Source: Apostichopus japonicus
Lineage: Eukaryota > Echinodermata > Holothuroidea > Aspidochirotida > Stichopodidae
Length of the DNA stretch: 64,000 nt
Assembly (NCBI RefSeq): GCF_037975245.1
Contig: NC_092580.1
Span: forward strand, 7,910,501 to 7,974,500
Direction: 5' to 3'
Shown: positions 56,601 to 64,000 of the stretch, one piece after another
Layout of the letters: every line of letters begins with the position of its first letter
How positions within the stretch are numbered: position 1 is the first letter of the stretch
Program-made: the position numbers and the translations under genes
Notes under the pieces: generated by a model
Told to the model about the DNA's origin: nothing
Databases searched by the model: none
Seen by the model: only the letters and a program-made list of their open reading frames with translations

Positions 56601-59600
56601 AGTTTCCATAATTCTCCCACGATCCCTGATTAATATGACCTTATAAACTAATAGGCAAAGGATCGTTCTTCATATTTTAATGGAAGTATTTATCTTTGTA
56701 TACAGCTACAGTTGAGTATCGTAGCGAGATATTTTATGTGAATGAGCTCGAGAACCAATTACGAGTTATGGTTTTCCTGAATCACTATCTCCAAGATGAA
56801 GTCGCAACATTATGTAAGTCACTTTACTTTAATTTAATTAGTACCCAAAGTCGAATCATATGTAAGCATATTTTCTCCAGAACATTTAATAAATTTAACA
56901 AGTAACACTTTTAGTGTTAAGATTTAAAACAATGACAAAGCCTACACCGACCACGGTTTCATAGCTCATGAAAATAGCTTCGCCATACCACATTTTCATT
57001 ACAATAACATAGATGTAAAGCATAGAGCAGAATATACTTAAGGGCGGACTGCCCAAAATAAATGTGCCGCCATTACCAAACCGGGCAAGTTGTGAGCGTC
57101 GTCTGCTCACTGTTTACGTTCAACACACAGTAATGTTACCAACGTAGTAACAACTGACCAAACTGTCGTTAGTTGTTCGCAGAAGAATGCCCGAACCCTG
57201 CATTGCAGTCGGTTGCATCAACCGGAGAAAAAAAGGCAGTGGTATTTCTTTCGTTTCATAAGTAAGGATCTTAGCATAATGCCATGTGTGTGAAGTCTCG
57301 TCTAAGTTTAAAAAACATTGTCACGAGTTTAGACCAAGGGCTAGGGCCTAGGCTAGGCTATCCTAACTTCAGTGCTAGTTTTCGAGATCGCGCAGGCCAA
57401 GTTGTTATACATCGCCAAGCCTCAATACAACTGTGCACGCCTCATGCTGTCATACTCATACTAGAGTCATACTCATAGGTCCAGTTCAAAGTTGTAGGCT
57501 AGACGTGCCTTTTCAGAGTTCCTCGATCCCTCCATGGCCGTTTGTGCACGGAAAGGTTTCTCATGGAAAACCATGCAATTGCATCAAAGAGATCATCAGC
57601 TGAAAAAGACTATTCTGTTTATGCGTCAATAGGCTGCCCCCTCCCCCCCCTGTCTTTCCCAAAATATGGTAATTTTTTTTTTCAGAAATTATTGATGTTA
57701 ATGTCTATATTAGGGCATATTTTTTTGCGCTCGACGGTGACTCTTGTTGTGGGCTGTAGAATGGGGATGAAATCGGGGCATGGAATTTTGGCTTTAGCAC
57801 CCCACCCCCAATCCAAAAAGCTTGCTACACCCCTGAAGTAAATATATAACATTTTTATAACTATTGCTATTAAAAAAGAAAAGCAGTCACCATTTGCACA
57901 TGGAGTTAACTTTTTTGTATGAAAGATCTTGAACGTGAAAAGTACACGCCTGGAATATTTCACGAAATGTTAATAATCAGCCGCAGTGATGTACCATAGT
58001 TTGTTTTTTGAAGCAAGGAAAGCCGCACTTTTCATATGAACTAAATGATAAATTTAAGAAAATTAAGATCTTGACCGTAAAGTGTACCTAATTACTCCTT
58101 GAAAATTTATATGTGTATCATTTTCTTGAAAATGTGGATTATCGGGAAATATGTAAGGCTATAGGCCTAGTAGTAGTATACTATAATTCCTTCAGTGGAT
58201 CAAAAAATTTTACGTACATGGCACCATTCCATAACAGATTAAATTTTTGCAAAAATTTGTACGGATTTACTGACGCTAAGGTAAGATAAATGTAATTTTT
58301 TAATTTATGAGGGCTGTGGATCATTTCTCCTACTACTTATTTTGGCTTTTGAAAGAGAAAATGTAATTAGTATATCCCCCAAAGTTTTGTAGCTTAGGTC
58401 ATACAGCTTGTACACACAAACGTGCACATTGTTGTGTTTTGCCAGGTTTGGTAATGGTTGACAGTTCCCCATGGGCGCACAGCAGCTTCGCGTTAGTGGT
58501 ATTATGAGTCAACCCTCTAGTTCTTATATTCTGCTCTATGTGAAGCTGCCTACCCTACCACACTGTAGCAGATGTACGAAATCTAGCCTAATTTGCATAT
58601 ATATAATAATCGTGACTAACGCTATTATTTTCATAATGTGCTGAAGATACTTATCCGACTAATTAGGGATGTAGACTAATGATTTAATCCAATCTGATGG
58701 TAACCCAGATGTGAATATGAAATGCAGACAACAACTTCAAAACTTGATTGCAACAAAAAGTATTTCTTTCTCAATTAATTTCAATGAAACTAAACCAAAT
58801 AATGTTTCATGTTTCTTTTTTAGCACTTACAAGCGAGGACATATCTACATCACAAGGTTTGGATTACATCGATTTTACTGCTACGGTAACATTCCAACCA
58901 ATGACTACCAGTAGTTCCTTCGTAATCGATATTATTGATGACGATTTATTGGAAGCTACTGAGTCATTTAATGTGGTTGCATTCGACAGTTCCTACATCC
59001 TGTTTGACCCACAGCTGCCGTTGTTTGAAGTATTTATATATGATGATGACGTCAGTGAGTATCTCAACCTATTTAATAGAGAGATTTAAACAATACAATA
59101 TGACGTCATAGTGATATGGTATCATAGAAGTATTTGAACGATTTTCAAATAAGTTGGACAATTGCTGAAATATACTTCACTGAACAGGATAAAATTGTGA
59201 AACGGTAGAAATTATAGAACTTGTTTACAATTTTGTTAACACTTTAACTGATCAGTCTATCATATTACATAGTTGCCCGTTCTTGTTTAAAGTAAATCTC
59301 TTAACATTTCAATGGTGCGTTGTCTCCATACCATAGGAAAGAATTTACATATGACATATTATTAGCATTACCGAACCTTTCTCTTTTCTGAAGAGGTAGT
59401 TACTAATTATGTCTTGTGTTTGCATTCTTATGTTAGTTGTAAATCAGTTACTTTGAAATGAACATATTTAAATTGATATGATTTGTTTTAGATGACAGCA
59501 TAGGAAGCACATTTCACTTTTTTCTCTAGAATATTCCTACTAAATTCTTAACTTTCATATCTCAATTATAACTTCTCTGCATGGTACCATACATCTAGTA

Positions 59601-62600
59601 ACATTGATAGGGGGGGGGGGACTTTCTTGAATTATTGCATTACTTTAATTTAAATTTTTTTTAAAGTTAATTTCACATTCTAAGTAAAATGTTAATTTGT
59701 TACAAATTAATATGTCATCCACAGCACATATCGAGCTTACATCGACGGTGAGTAGCTTAACAGAAGGTCCTGGTGTGGATAATAGAACCATCATAACAGT
59801 AGAATCTTCTAAGCAGGTTCAAATAGGATACCAATCTATCATTGTTGGTAAGAATAATGTATGAAACAGTCTAACAATTCCTTATAAATGCAACCTAACA
59901 TGAATGATATATATGTGTTACTATAAACATGTGGAACAATTAGTAACATGATTATAGCATTGCTGTTAGCATAACAGGACTGTATCCTTGCCAGGGAGTT
60001 CATTGTTACCGTTCATTTTTTTTCTTCCAACATCAGAAATTTTATGATAATTTTAAGACATTCTGGAGTTTAATATTCCAAGGAGTAATGCCGTCACATG
60101 CAACTGTTATATTATGTGTTAACAATGGCAATCAGGGAATATAGTTTTAAGTACTAGGTTCTTGTATCTTTAATAATCAAAAGCACTCACACTGGTTACT
60201 CATTTGACTCTAAACTGAGAAACTCGGACACTGGCACTCGGATCCTATGAGGCAGTACTCATTCTATGATAATTGGTACTCAGAACCTATAGTACTGCAG
60301 GGATATTATAATTACTCCACTATAACACGTGGATTATGGTGATTATTATATTTAATCAATTCCATTGTGATATGTAAGAATGTCTGTAAGAAACAGTCCC
60401 ATTCTATCTGGCTTTCTCCTTCTCAAAATCAACATTCAAGAAAGCGATTTTTTTACAAAGCTTGTCTTAATATCCTTAACTCAGGTCTGGATCTTAGCTT
60501 GACGGCTGGGATTCCAAATGTTTGTGGTGGGTTTGTTCCGACCTCTAACTTCATGATGGAATCCTATCAGCTGACCATACCACCTGGTCAACAATCCGCT
60601 TCAACTTTACTGTCCTTGCTGGATGATGACATCATTGAAGTTCGTGGATGTATCGTGATATCTATTTCATCTGTATCCTGGGGAAGCGGCCGAGAAGGCC
60701 TACAGCAGACGACCAGCGCCAGGACGCCCTTCGTGATTGTTGTACAGGACGATGACACAGGTTACTTATCACTTATACCTCAGAATTTTCAAACTAAAAA
60801 AACCAAAAACGTGGTAAAAAAAAATCTACTTTACTGATGGTGTCTGTGTTCCTTTACATAAAGATGATAAAAAAAAATAGAAAAATCAACTTTAGAGGTT
60901 GCTGGGCAGTAATATGTTGGAACATGTACCAACATTGGTTTACTACTAGCATAGTTTGGGGCTATAGCTGCGTTCTAATGTTACAAGGTATTATATTAGT
61001 GTGACTAACATGTATGGGCAGATCTTTCTTGCTTTGTAATTAATGTTAAATGTTAATGTATCCACTTCTTGGGCTAATTTGCGAACATTTTAATCATCAT
61101 CATTGACAAGATGTGTTATATAAAACTGGTTAATTAAATAAGGGGGATAAAATAATAATTTAGCCTTGAAATTGTTTCTTTTATTTTTATATTAAAATTG
61201 ACTTTGCACAACTAAACTATCAGGACCATACAGCTACAGTATAGGCCAATAAGTAACCATTATAATGGTACAGATATATATGCCAAGATGGATCTTCAAC
61301 TCAGTTTAAATTTGTCATTGTCTAATGCGCATGATGGAGTGTAATGAAGATAACTGAGATACAGAACTGGATGAACAAAAAAAAAAATGAAAAATTGATA
61401 AGAACTTAACTATATTTCCATCTTTGATTCTAGGTCTTGATAGAGACATTTTAAGTTGATACTACTGTAGGTAATATAATTGAAACTTCAACCTTTTTTC
61501 AAATCCACAAACAGCTTCTGTTACTCTTAGCCAAAGTGAAGTAAGCTTGGCAGAAGGCAACGTTGGCGCTCTTACAGCCGCTGTCTCCCTTAACATACAG
61601 GGATTAAATATCAGCTTATGTAAGTATGTTTATCATTTGTAGCACTAGCTAACCTCACTTAAACGTACACAAAATATGTATCAAAGGAATCATCAGTGAT
61701 GTCATAATGACATCATTTTGGTAAGTTTAATAACCATAGCTGATAATTAAAGATATTCATTCACTGTGACATTTTATGTTTTTTAACCGAATGTTAGATT
61801 GATATGTTTCAATTTATATACCAAATTTTAGGTTGGAAAAGGTGTCGGGATCCACCTTAAAGTAGGGATTGATTATAATCAACTGTTTTGATTTGTGGAA
61901 TCTTTGTGGATAGGGTCATTATGTTTCTCTTGGCTACTTTTTTGGGGGGGGTGTCGGGGGTGGAAGGAGGGCAGGCAAGGAAGGGGTGGGGGTGACGGAC
62001 AGTCTACATCATTGAATTAAAGAATTATTATCAAGTTAAGGGGTGGTATGTCATATCTTTACTTGAGAAATTAAATAATATTTATCTTCACAGTCTTTCC
62101 TCACTCAAGCCAGAGATTTCAAATTCCAAACGTTGTACAGCTGTCTAAAGATTCCCTTTCTGCCGAGCTACCAGTAACGGCATTAGATAATGATGTGGTG
62201 GATGGGCCTGATGTATCAGCTATTGATGTTGTAATGAGGATTGATTCATTTCTGATGCCAACAACAAGCGTTCAAGTCAGGAACGACTTCTACAGGAGAG
62301 TAACTTTACAGACACCACAACTGACCATCAGAATTACAGACAACGATATAGGTAAATTAAACAAAATCGTGGAGTAGATCAGCCTAGGTAGTTATAGATG
62401 TTGAAGATGAAATTGAAGTTGAAGTTCTAGGAAATGTTGAAGTTTGGGTTGATGTTGATGTTGAATATGAATTTGCATTCAAAAGAGAGGTGGGAAGTTG
62501 ATGCTGATGTTGAAGATGAAGGAAACATTTAGGTGACTTGACGTCATAAACCACTGACGAATGGAGTCAAATTAAGGAATGAAGAAGTGACTTTCTGCGT

Positions 62601-63245
62601 CGTGAAAATTTCTAATGCTTTGTGTTAGTATATCAATACCAATAGAGTTGTGTGAATTAAACCGTTTAATTTCATTTCCATATTAGCTGGCAGATCTATA
62701 ATACATGATGCTGACTTGTTTTGGCTTCTTAAAGGCATTGAAGACTCGCCCCAAACCGCGTGCGGCCATCTGAAAAAGTTAACTTTCTGTTGCTTGCAAG
62801 TGACGCTTTGTTAGTGTCGCTACAAAATGCAGACAGTACAGTAATGAAAAGTGTTACCTTGTTATCTTTAGCTGGACCTGAGATGTCCATCGCTGTATCG
62901 TTTATACACTGTGCTGTGGGTATTGACCGCAGCTGTATGTACTGACTGTACACTAGTGTCTAATTACCGATGGTAGCAAGCTGTGTGTGTATTTTCTGGG
63001 ATCGATGGTGGTGTCTAACATTTCTGTAACACCTCATTCGAAACTAGGTCAGATTACCGGCATGAGACGTTTCTTTTTGCGCGAGTCTTCACACCCTTTA
63101 ATTCTTTTTCTTCTTGTTCTTCTTCTTCTGTTCATCTCAGCGATTGTGACAATCGCAAAAACTCGTGTCAATCTAACAGAAGGCAGCTCGGAAAGTCTTA
63201 TGATTTCATCTTCACAGCTGATATCAGCATTCGATCTCGTTTTAT
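44566..63245 (+). CDS. secreted EGF / Calx-beta domain protein, 5' part (11 exons, runs off the window)
   Basis: Extracellular multidomain protein, probably matrix or cell surface. Exons: 44566-44635, 46244-46270, 49605-49733, 54686-54814, 56706-56813, 58824-59054, 59725-59847, 60485-60760, 61515-61619, 62094-62351, 63141-63245, giving 1561 bp (about 520 codons). Every intron is phase 1, and every exon after the first is symmetrical. Order: signal peptide (about 1-23), short linker, EGF-like domain (about 33-75), calcium-binding EGF starting DIDECETPDSC (about 76-118), then Calx-beta domains 1 (119-231), 2 (232-364), 3 (365-485) and the first half of 4 (486-520). Calx-beta repeats bind calcium in integrin beta-4, FRAS/FREM and ADGRV1 type proteins. 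I cannot assign it to one of these families. The second half of Calx-beta 4 and the rest lie beyond position 64000. Confidence 0.87.
45228..45609. mobile_element. CAGTGGCGTAGGAA-ended repeat in intron 1
   Basis: Left CAGTGGCGTAGGAA; right end reversed CAAGGGCGTAGGAA. Inside, a segment containing CAGATGCAATTTGGTGC or TAGATGCAATTTGGTGC occurs twice. No target duplication seen. Confidence 0.6.
45611..46243. other. intron 1 remainder, nothing recognised
   Basis: AT-rich intronic sequence without repeats or exons that I can support. Confidence 0.35.
46279..46362. repeat. AAT / ATT microsatellite
   Basis: Imperfect AATAATAAT and ATTATT runs just after exon 2. The position is consistent with the 3' tail of the adjacent antisense LINE relic. 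Confidence 0.75.
46460..47107 (-). pseudogene. LINE ORF2 C-terminal fragment (antisense in intron 2)
   Basis: A continuous 215-codon frame on the minus strand. It contains FQYKFIHRIIATNSFLSKI, then CTFCGESTETLDHLYWRC and a downstream FGYDYENKMKWYSL, the zinc-finger-like post-reverse-transcriptase region of non-LTR retrotransposons. The polymerase domain is missing, so this is a 5'-truncated insertion. The open frame suggests it is younger than the 31 kb relic. Confidence 0.75.
47157..48169 (-). mobile_element. tRNA-derived SINE, copy 3, split by a MITE
   Basis: The tRNA-like head is at the right (reverse of GCCGGTGCTGTGGTCGAGTG ending at 48169) and the body at the left (47190-47370), with a CAG/CTG-rich tail at about 47157. 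The 47375-48069 element sits between them. An A-rich run (about 48119-48138) replaces part of the tRNA-like head. Confidence 0.85.
47375..48069. mobile_element. 695-bp MITE with about 70-bp inverted repeats, nested in a SINE
   Basis: The ends begin GCGAATATTTTTTTCCCAAA and match inversely for about 70 bp (through CTCGATTCTGATTGGCTCTC) with two mismatches and one indel. GGCC flanks both sides (47371-47374, 48070-48073). Removing the element and one GGCC restores the SINE. No transposase inside. Confidence 0.85.
49605..54814 (+). CDS. EGF-like exons 3 and 4
   Basis: Exon 49605-49733 has six cysteines in EGF spacing (CPPDRNNC, then C, then FCVC, then a last C after MTGYGVGDQSNT). Exon 54686-54814 has DIDEC at its start and FLCVCNEGF, a typical calcium-binding EGF. 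Both are 129 bp and phase 1-1. The intron between them (49734-54685) holds a TGAGTCA array and a nested transposon. Confidence 0.9.
50073..50354 (+). mobile_element. CAGGCGCGTAGC-ended repeat with shared module
   Basis: Left CAGGCGCGTAGCTAGG; right CCCCCGCCTTTG. Contains the shared module from 50133 (CTATCTAAGCGTAGCGCCAC ... GGAAATGGCACTTCCC). Confidence 0.6.
51100..52127 (+). repeat. TGAGTCA tandem array in about 435-bp higher-order units (intron 3)
   Basis: Short units of CACTGAGTCAGT, with CCGCCGT / CCGCTGT / CCGTCGT spacers, are grouped into larger blocks. Each block ends with the same segment (AGGGAGAGACTAACTTTT ... AATTGAGTGACAG). That segment starts near 51207, 51640 and 52087. I count about 28 exact TGAGTCA words. 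Confidence 0.9.
52128..53458. mobile_element. CAGGGGCGTATCCAGG transposon with GACAG target duplication
   Basis: Perfect 16-bp inverted ends (CAGGGGCGTATCCAGG). GACAG flanks both sides (52123-52127, 53459-53463). The uninterrupted site GAGTGACAGTATTAGAG is present at about 51238 and 51672 in the tandem blocks, which shows the empty target. A second element is nested at 52265-53103. Confidence 0.88.
52265..53103. mobile_element. hAT-like CATGGGCGGCGATCC element, copy 1 (nested)
   Basis: Inverted ends CATGGGCGGCGATCC; flanks GTCATATG and GCCATATG (7/8). 839 bp, very similar along its length to 55116-56339 without that copy's own insertion. Contains the shared module at 52313. Non-coding. Confidence 0.85.
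55116..56339. mobile_element. hAT-like CATGGGCGGCGATCC element, copy 2 (host of another element)
   Basis: Same 15-bp inverted ends, with a perfect 8-bp duplication CTTGCAAT at 55108-55115 and 56340-56347. Length without the nested element is about 842 bp. Lies in intron 4 of the EGF/Calx-beta gene. Confidence 0.9.
55559..55936. mobile_element. TTAA-targeted element nested in the hAT-like copy 2
   Basis: Ends AGGGGCGTCGGA and its inverse TCCGACGCCCCT, with TTAA at 55555-55558 and 55937-55940. Sister copy 1 has the undisturbed site GTGTATTAAGCATTACC near 52698. Contains a version of the shared module from 55661. Confidence 0.82.
56706..59054 (+). CDS. Calx-beta domain 1 (exons 5 and 6)
   Basis: The first half, exon 56706-56813 (YRSEIFYVNELENQLRV), and the second half, exon 58824-59054 (LDYIDFTATVTFQP, then IDIIDDDLLEATESFNVV and VFIYDDDV), carry the DxxxExxExF and terminal DDD motifs of the family. 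Confidence 0.85.
57021..58540 (+). mobile_element. inverted-repeat element with a THAP-like exon (intron 5)
   Basis: CATAGAGCAGAATATA at 57021-57036 is the exact inverse of 58525-58540. An inner 17-bp block (CCATTACCAAACCGGGC, about 57070) is inverted at about 58441-58457 with one mismatch. The left end resembles a promoter followed by a THAP-type first exon. This fits a decayed P-element-like transposon. No clear target duplication. Confidence 0.5.
57187..57261 (+). pseudogene. THAP-domain first exon, frameshifted
   Basis: The frame MPEPCIAVGCINRRKKGSG then ISF matches the THAP start: Met-Pro, Cys-x4-Cys, Asn-Arg, Lys-Gly, Ser-Phe. After SF the frame runs into TAA right at a GTAAGG donor, where a shifted frame would give the expected basic/aromatic continuation. 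A one-base lesion is likely. Only the first quarter of a THAP domain is visible. Confidence 0.5.
59725..60760 (+). CDS. Calx-beta domain 2 (exons 7 and 8)
   Basis: Exons 59725-59847 (HIELTSTVSSLTEGPGVDN) and 60485-60760 (YQLTIPPGQQSASTLL, SLLDDDIIEVRGCIVISI, VVQDDDT). The usual glutamate pair is EVRGC here, and an extra cysteine pair (VCGG and GCIV) may form a disulfide. Confidence 0.82.
61515..62351 (+). CDS. Calx-beta domain 3 (exons 9 and 10)
   Basis: Exons 61515-61619 (SVTLSQSEVSLAEGNVG) and 62094-62351 (DSLSAELPVTALDNDVVDG, then LTIRITDNDI). More diverged: the DDxxxE motif reads DNDVVDGPD. Confidence 0.8.
62733..63097. mobile_element. TTAA-flanked MITE, copy 2 (intron 10)
   Basis: Ends AGGCATTGAAGACTCGC and, reversed, AGGGTGTGAAGACTCGC, between TTAA at 62729-62732 and 63098-63101. 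Colinear with 24624-24967. It sits directly before the polypyrimidine tract of exon 11. Confidence 0.82.
63141..63245 (+). CDS. Calx-beta domain 4, first half (exon 11)
   Basis: Encodes IVTIAKTRVNLTEGSSES and ends DLVL before a GTAAGT donor in phase 1, like exons 5 and 9. The second half is not visible before the window ends. The acceptor lies 44 bp from the end of a TTAA MITE. Confidence 0.8.
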
Positions 63246-64000
63246 GTAAGTTTATTAATACTTACTTATTGCATTACCAAGGGAAATACGTCTTACGGTG
63301 GGAAGACGGGGGGGAGTGGGAGTGATGCGGGATCTTCCTTATTTATTACTTAAAGTGTTTAATTCCTTTTTTTCATATAGTATTTTATTTGTTGCTATTG
63401 GGTAACACGGAAAATCATAAAATAAGTAATCTTTTGGGAGAGGATCTGGGCCGACATCTGAGACATGGACATGTAGACCCTTTCTGATCTTTTAATATGA
63501 CCATAAAATGTAAAAACTTATATTTCACGGGAGAAGGTACATCTTTAAGTTTTGCGGCCCGCGGAGGTTGGGTGAAAAATTTTCTCCGTGGCCCACAAGC
63601 TCACTATCGTGCCCATCTCTGTGTGAGGATACGCAGGAATAAATAGGCAGGAGAGAGTGCTGATTTCTACCACCGCTTGTTCTGGTGGCTGAGGGGTTTA
63701 TTACTTCTTCTCTCACATAGCATGGTTGAGATTATATTATATGATTACGTAACAAAAAGGACGGTGCAGCACCTTCAGGTAACTTTCCTGAAAGATAATA
63801 AAAAGAGAAACAAAACATAAAAATAAAGTCACTTAAAATTGTGTACCAGACTAACTCTACTCTCTGTGACCCAATTAGGCTGGTTTCCACACTGTCTGAA
63901 TAGCTACAATGACAAGGGTAGAACTGGGAGCACCACTACACTTAACACATAATAGTAATAATGATGAGATTGCGACATTTAAATCTCGGCACGTCTGCCT
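63246..64000. other. intron 11 of the EGF/Calx-beta gene, no exon seen
   Basis: I looked for the second half of Calx-beta 4 (a DDDxxE motif after a phase-1 acceptor) and did not find it. It probably lies past the window edge. Confidence 0.5.

Noticed and set aside
1-64000. CRISPR array or prokaryotic defence system
   Set aside because: The tandem arrays lack spacer structure and the window is clearly an intron-containing animal genome.

Overview
This is 64 kb of an AT-rich animal genome with spliced genes, long repeat-filled introns, tRNA-derived SINEs, LINE relics and many small DNA transposons. The protein repertoire (an inter-alpha-trypsin inhibitor heavy chain, cytosolic seryl-tRNA synthetase, and a secreted EGF/Calx-beta protein) and the repeat style suggest a marine invertebrate deuterostome. 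An echinoderm is my best guess, but this is an inference and not a species call. Exon models below were built by hand from reading-frame continuity, GT-AG boundaries and family similarity.

Layout. 0-3 kb: a possible unrecognised small membrane-protein gene on the minus strand, with its putative promoter near 2.8-2.95 kb. 3.2-3.8 kb: a perfect GGAT tetranucleotide array. 5.6-15.9 kb, minus strand: a complete 12-exon ITIH gene (871 codons) with a TATA box near 16.08 kb. 16-23 kb: intergenic DNA with a SINE, an hAT-type MITE and a CCCAGC-ended MITE. 23.0-38.4 kb, plus strand: a complete 11-exon seryl-tRNA synthetase gene (503 codons) whose introns hold several MITEs, a SINE, LINE relics and three tandem arrays. 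One of these arrays is built from copies of the exon-10/intron-10 splice junction. 38.4-44.6 kb: intergenic DNA with a 39-bp minisatellite. 44.6 kb to the right edge, plus strand: the 5' part (11 exons, about 520 codons) of a secreted protein with a signal peptide, two EGF domains and at least four Calx-beta domains, each of these split over two phase-1 exons. Its introns hold a nested set of transposons.

The three main genes have unrelated jobs: extracellular matrix/hyaluronan biology, translation, and cell-surface or matrix adhesion. Nothing suggests they work as a unit. The most unusual material is in the non-coding DNA: the amplified splice-donor array in SARS1, an internal module of about 100 bp shared by transposons with different ends and target-site duplications, several insertions whose empty site is visible elsewhere in the window, and a THAP-type exon inside an inverted-repeat element.
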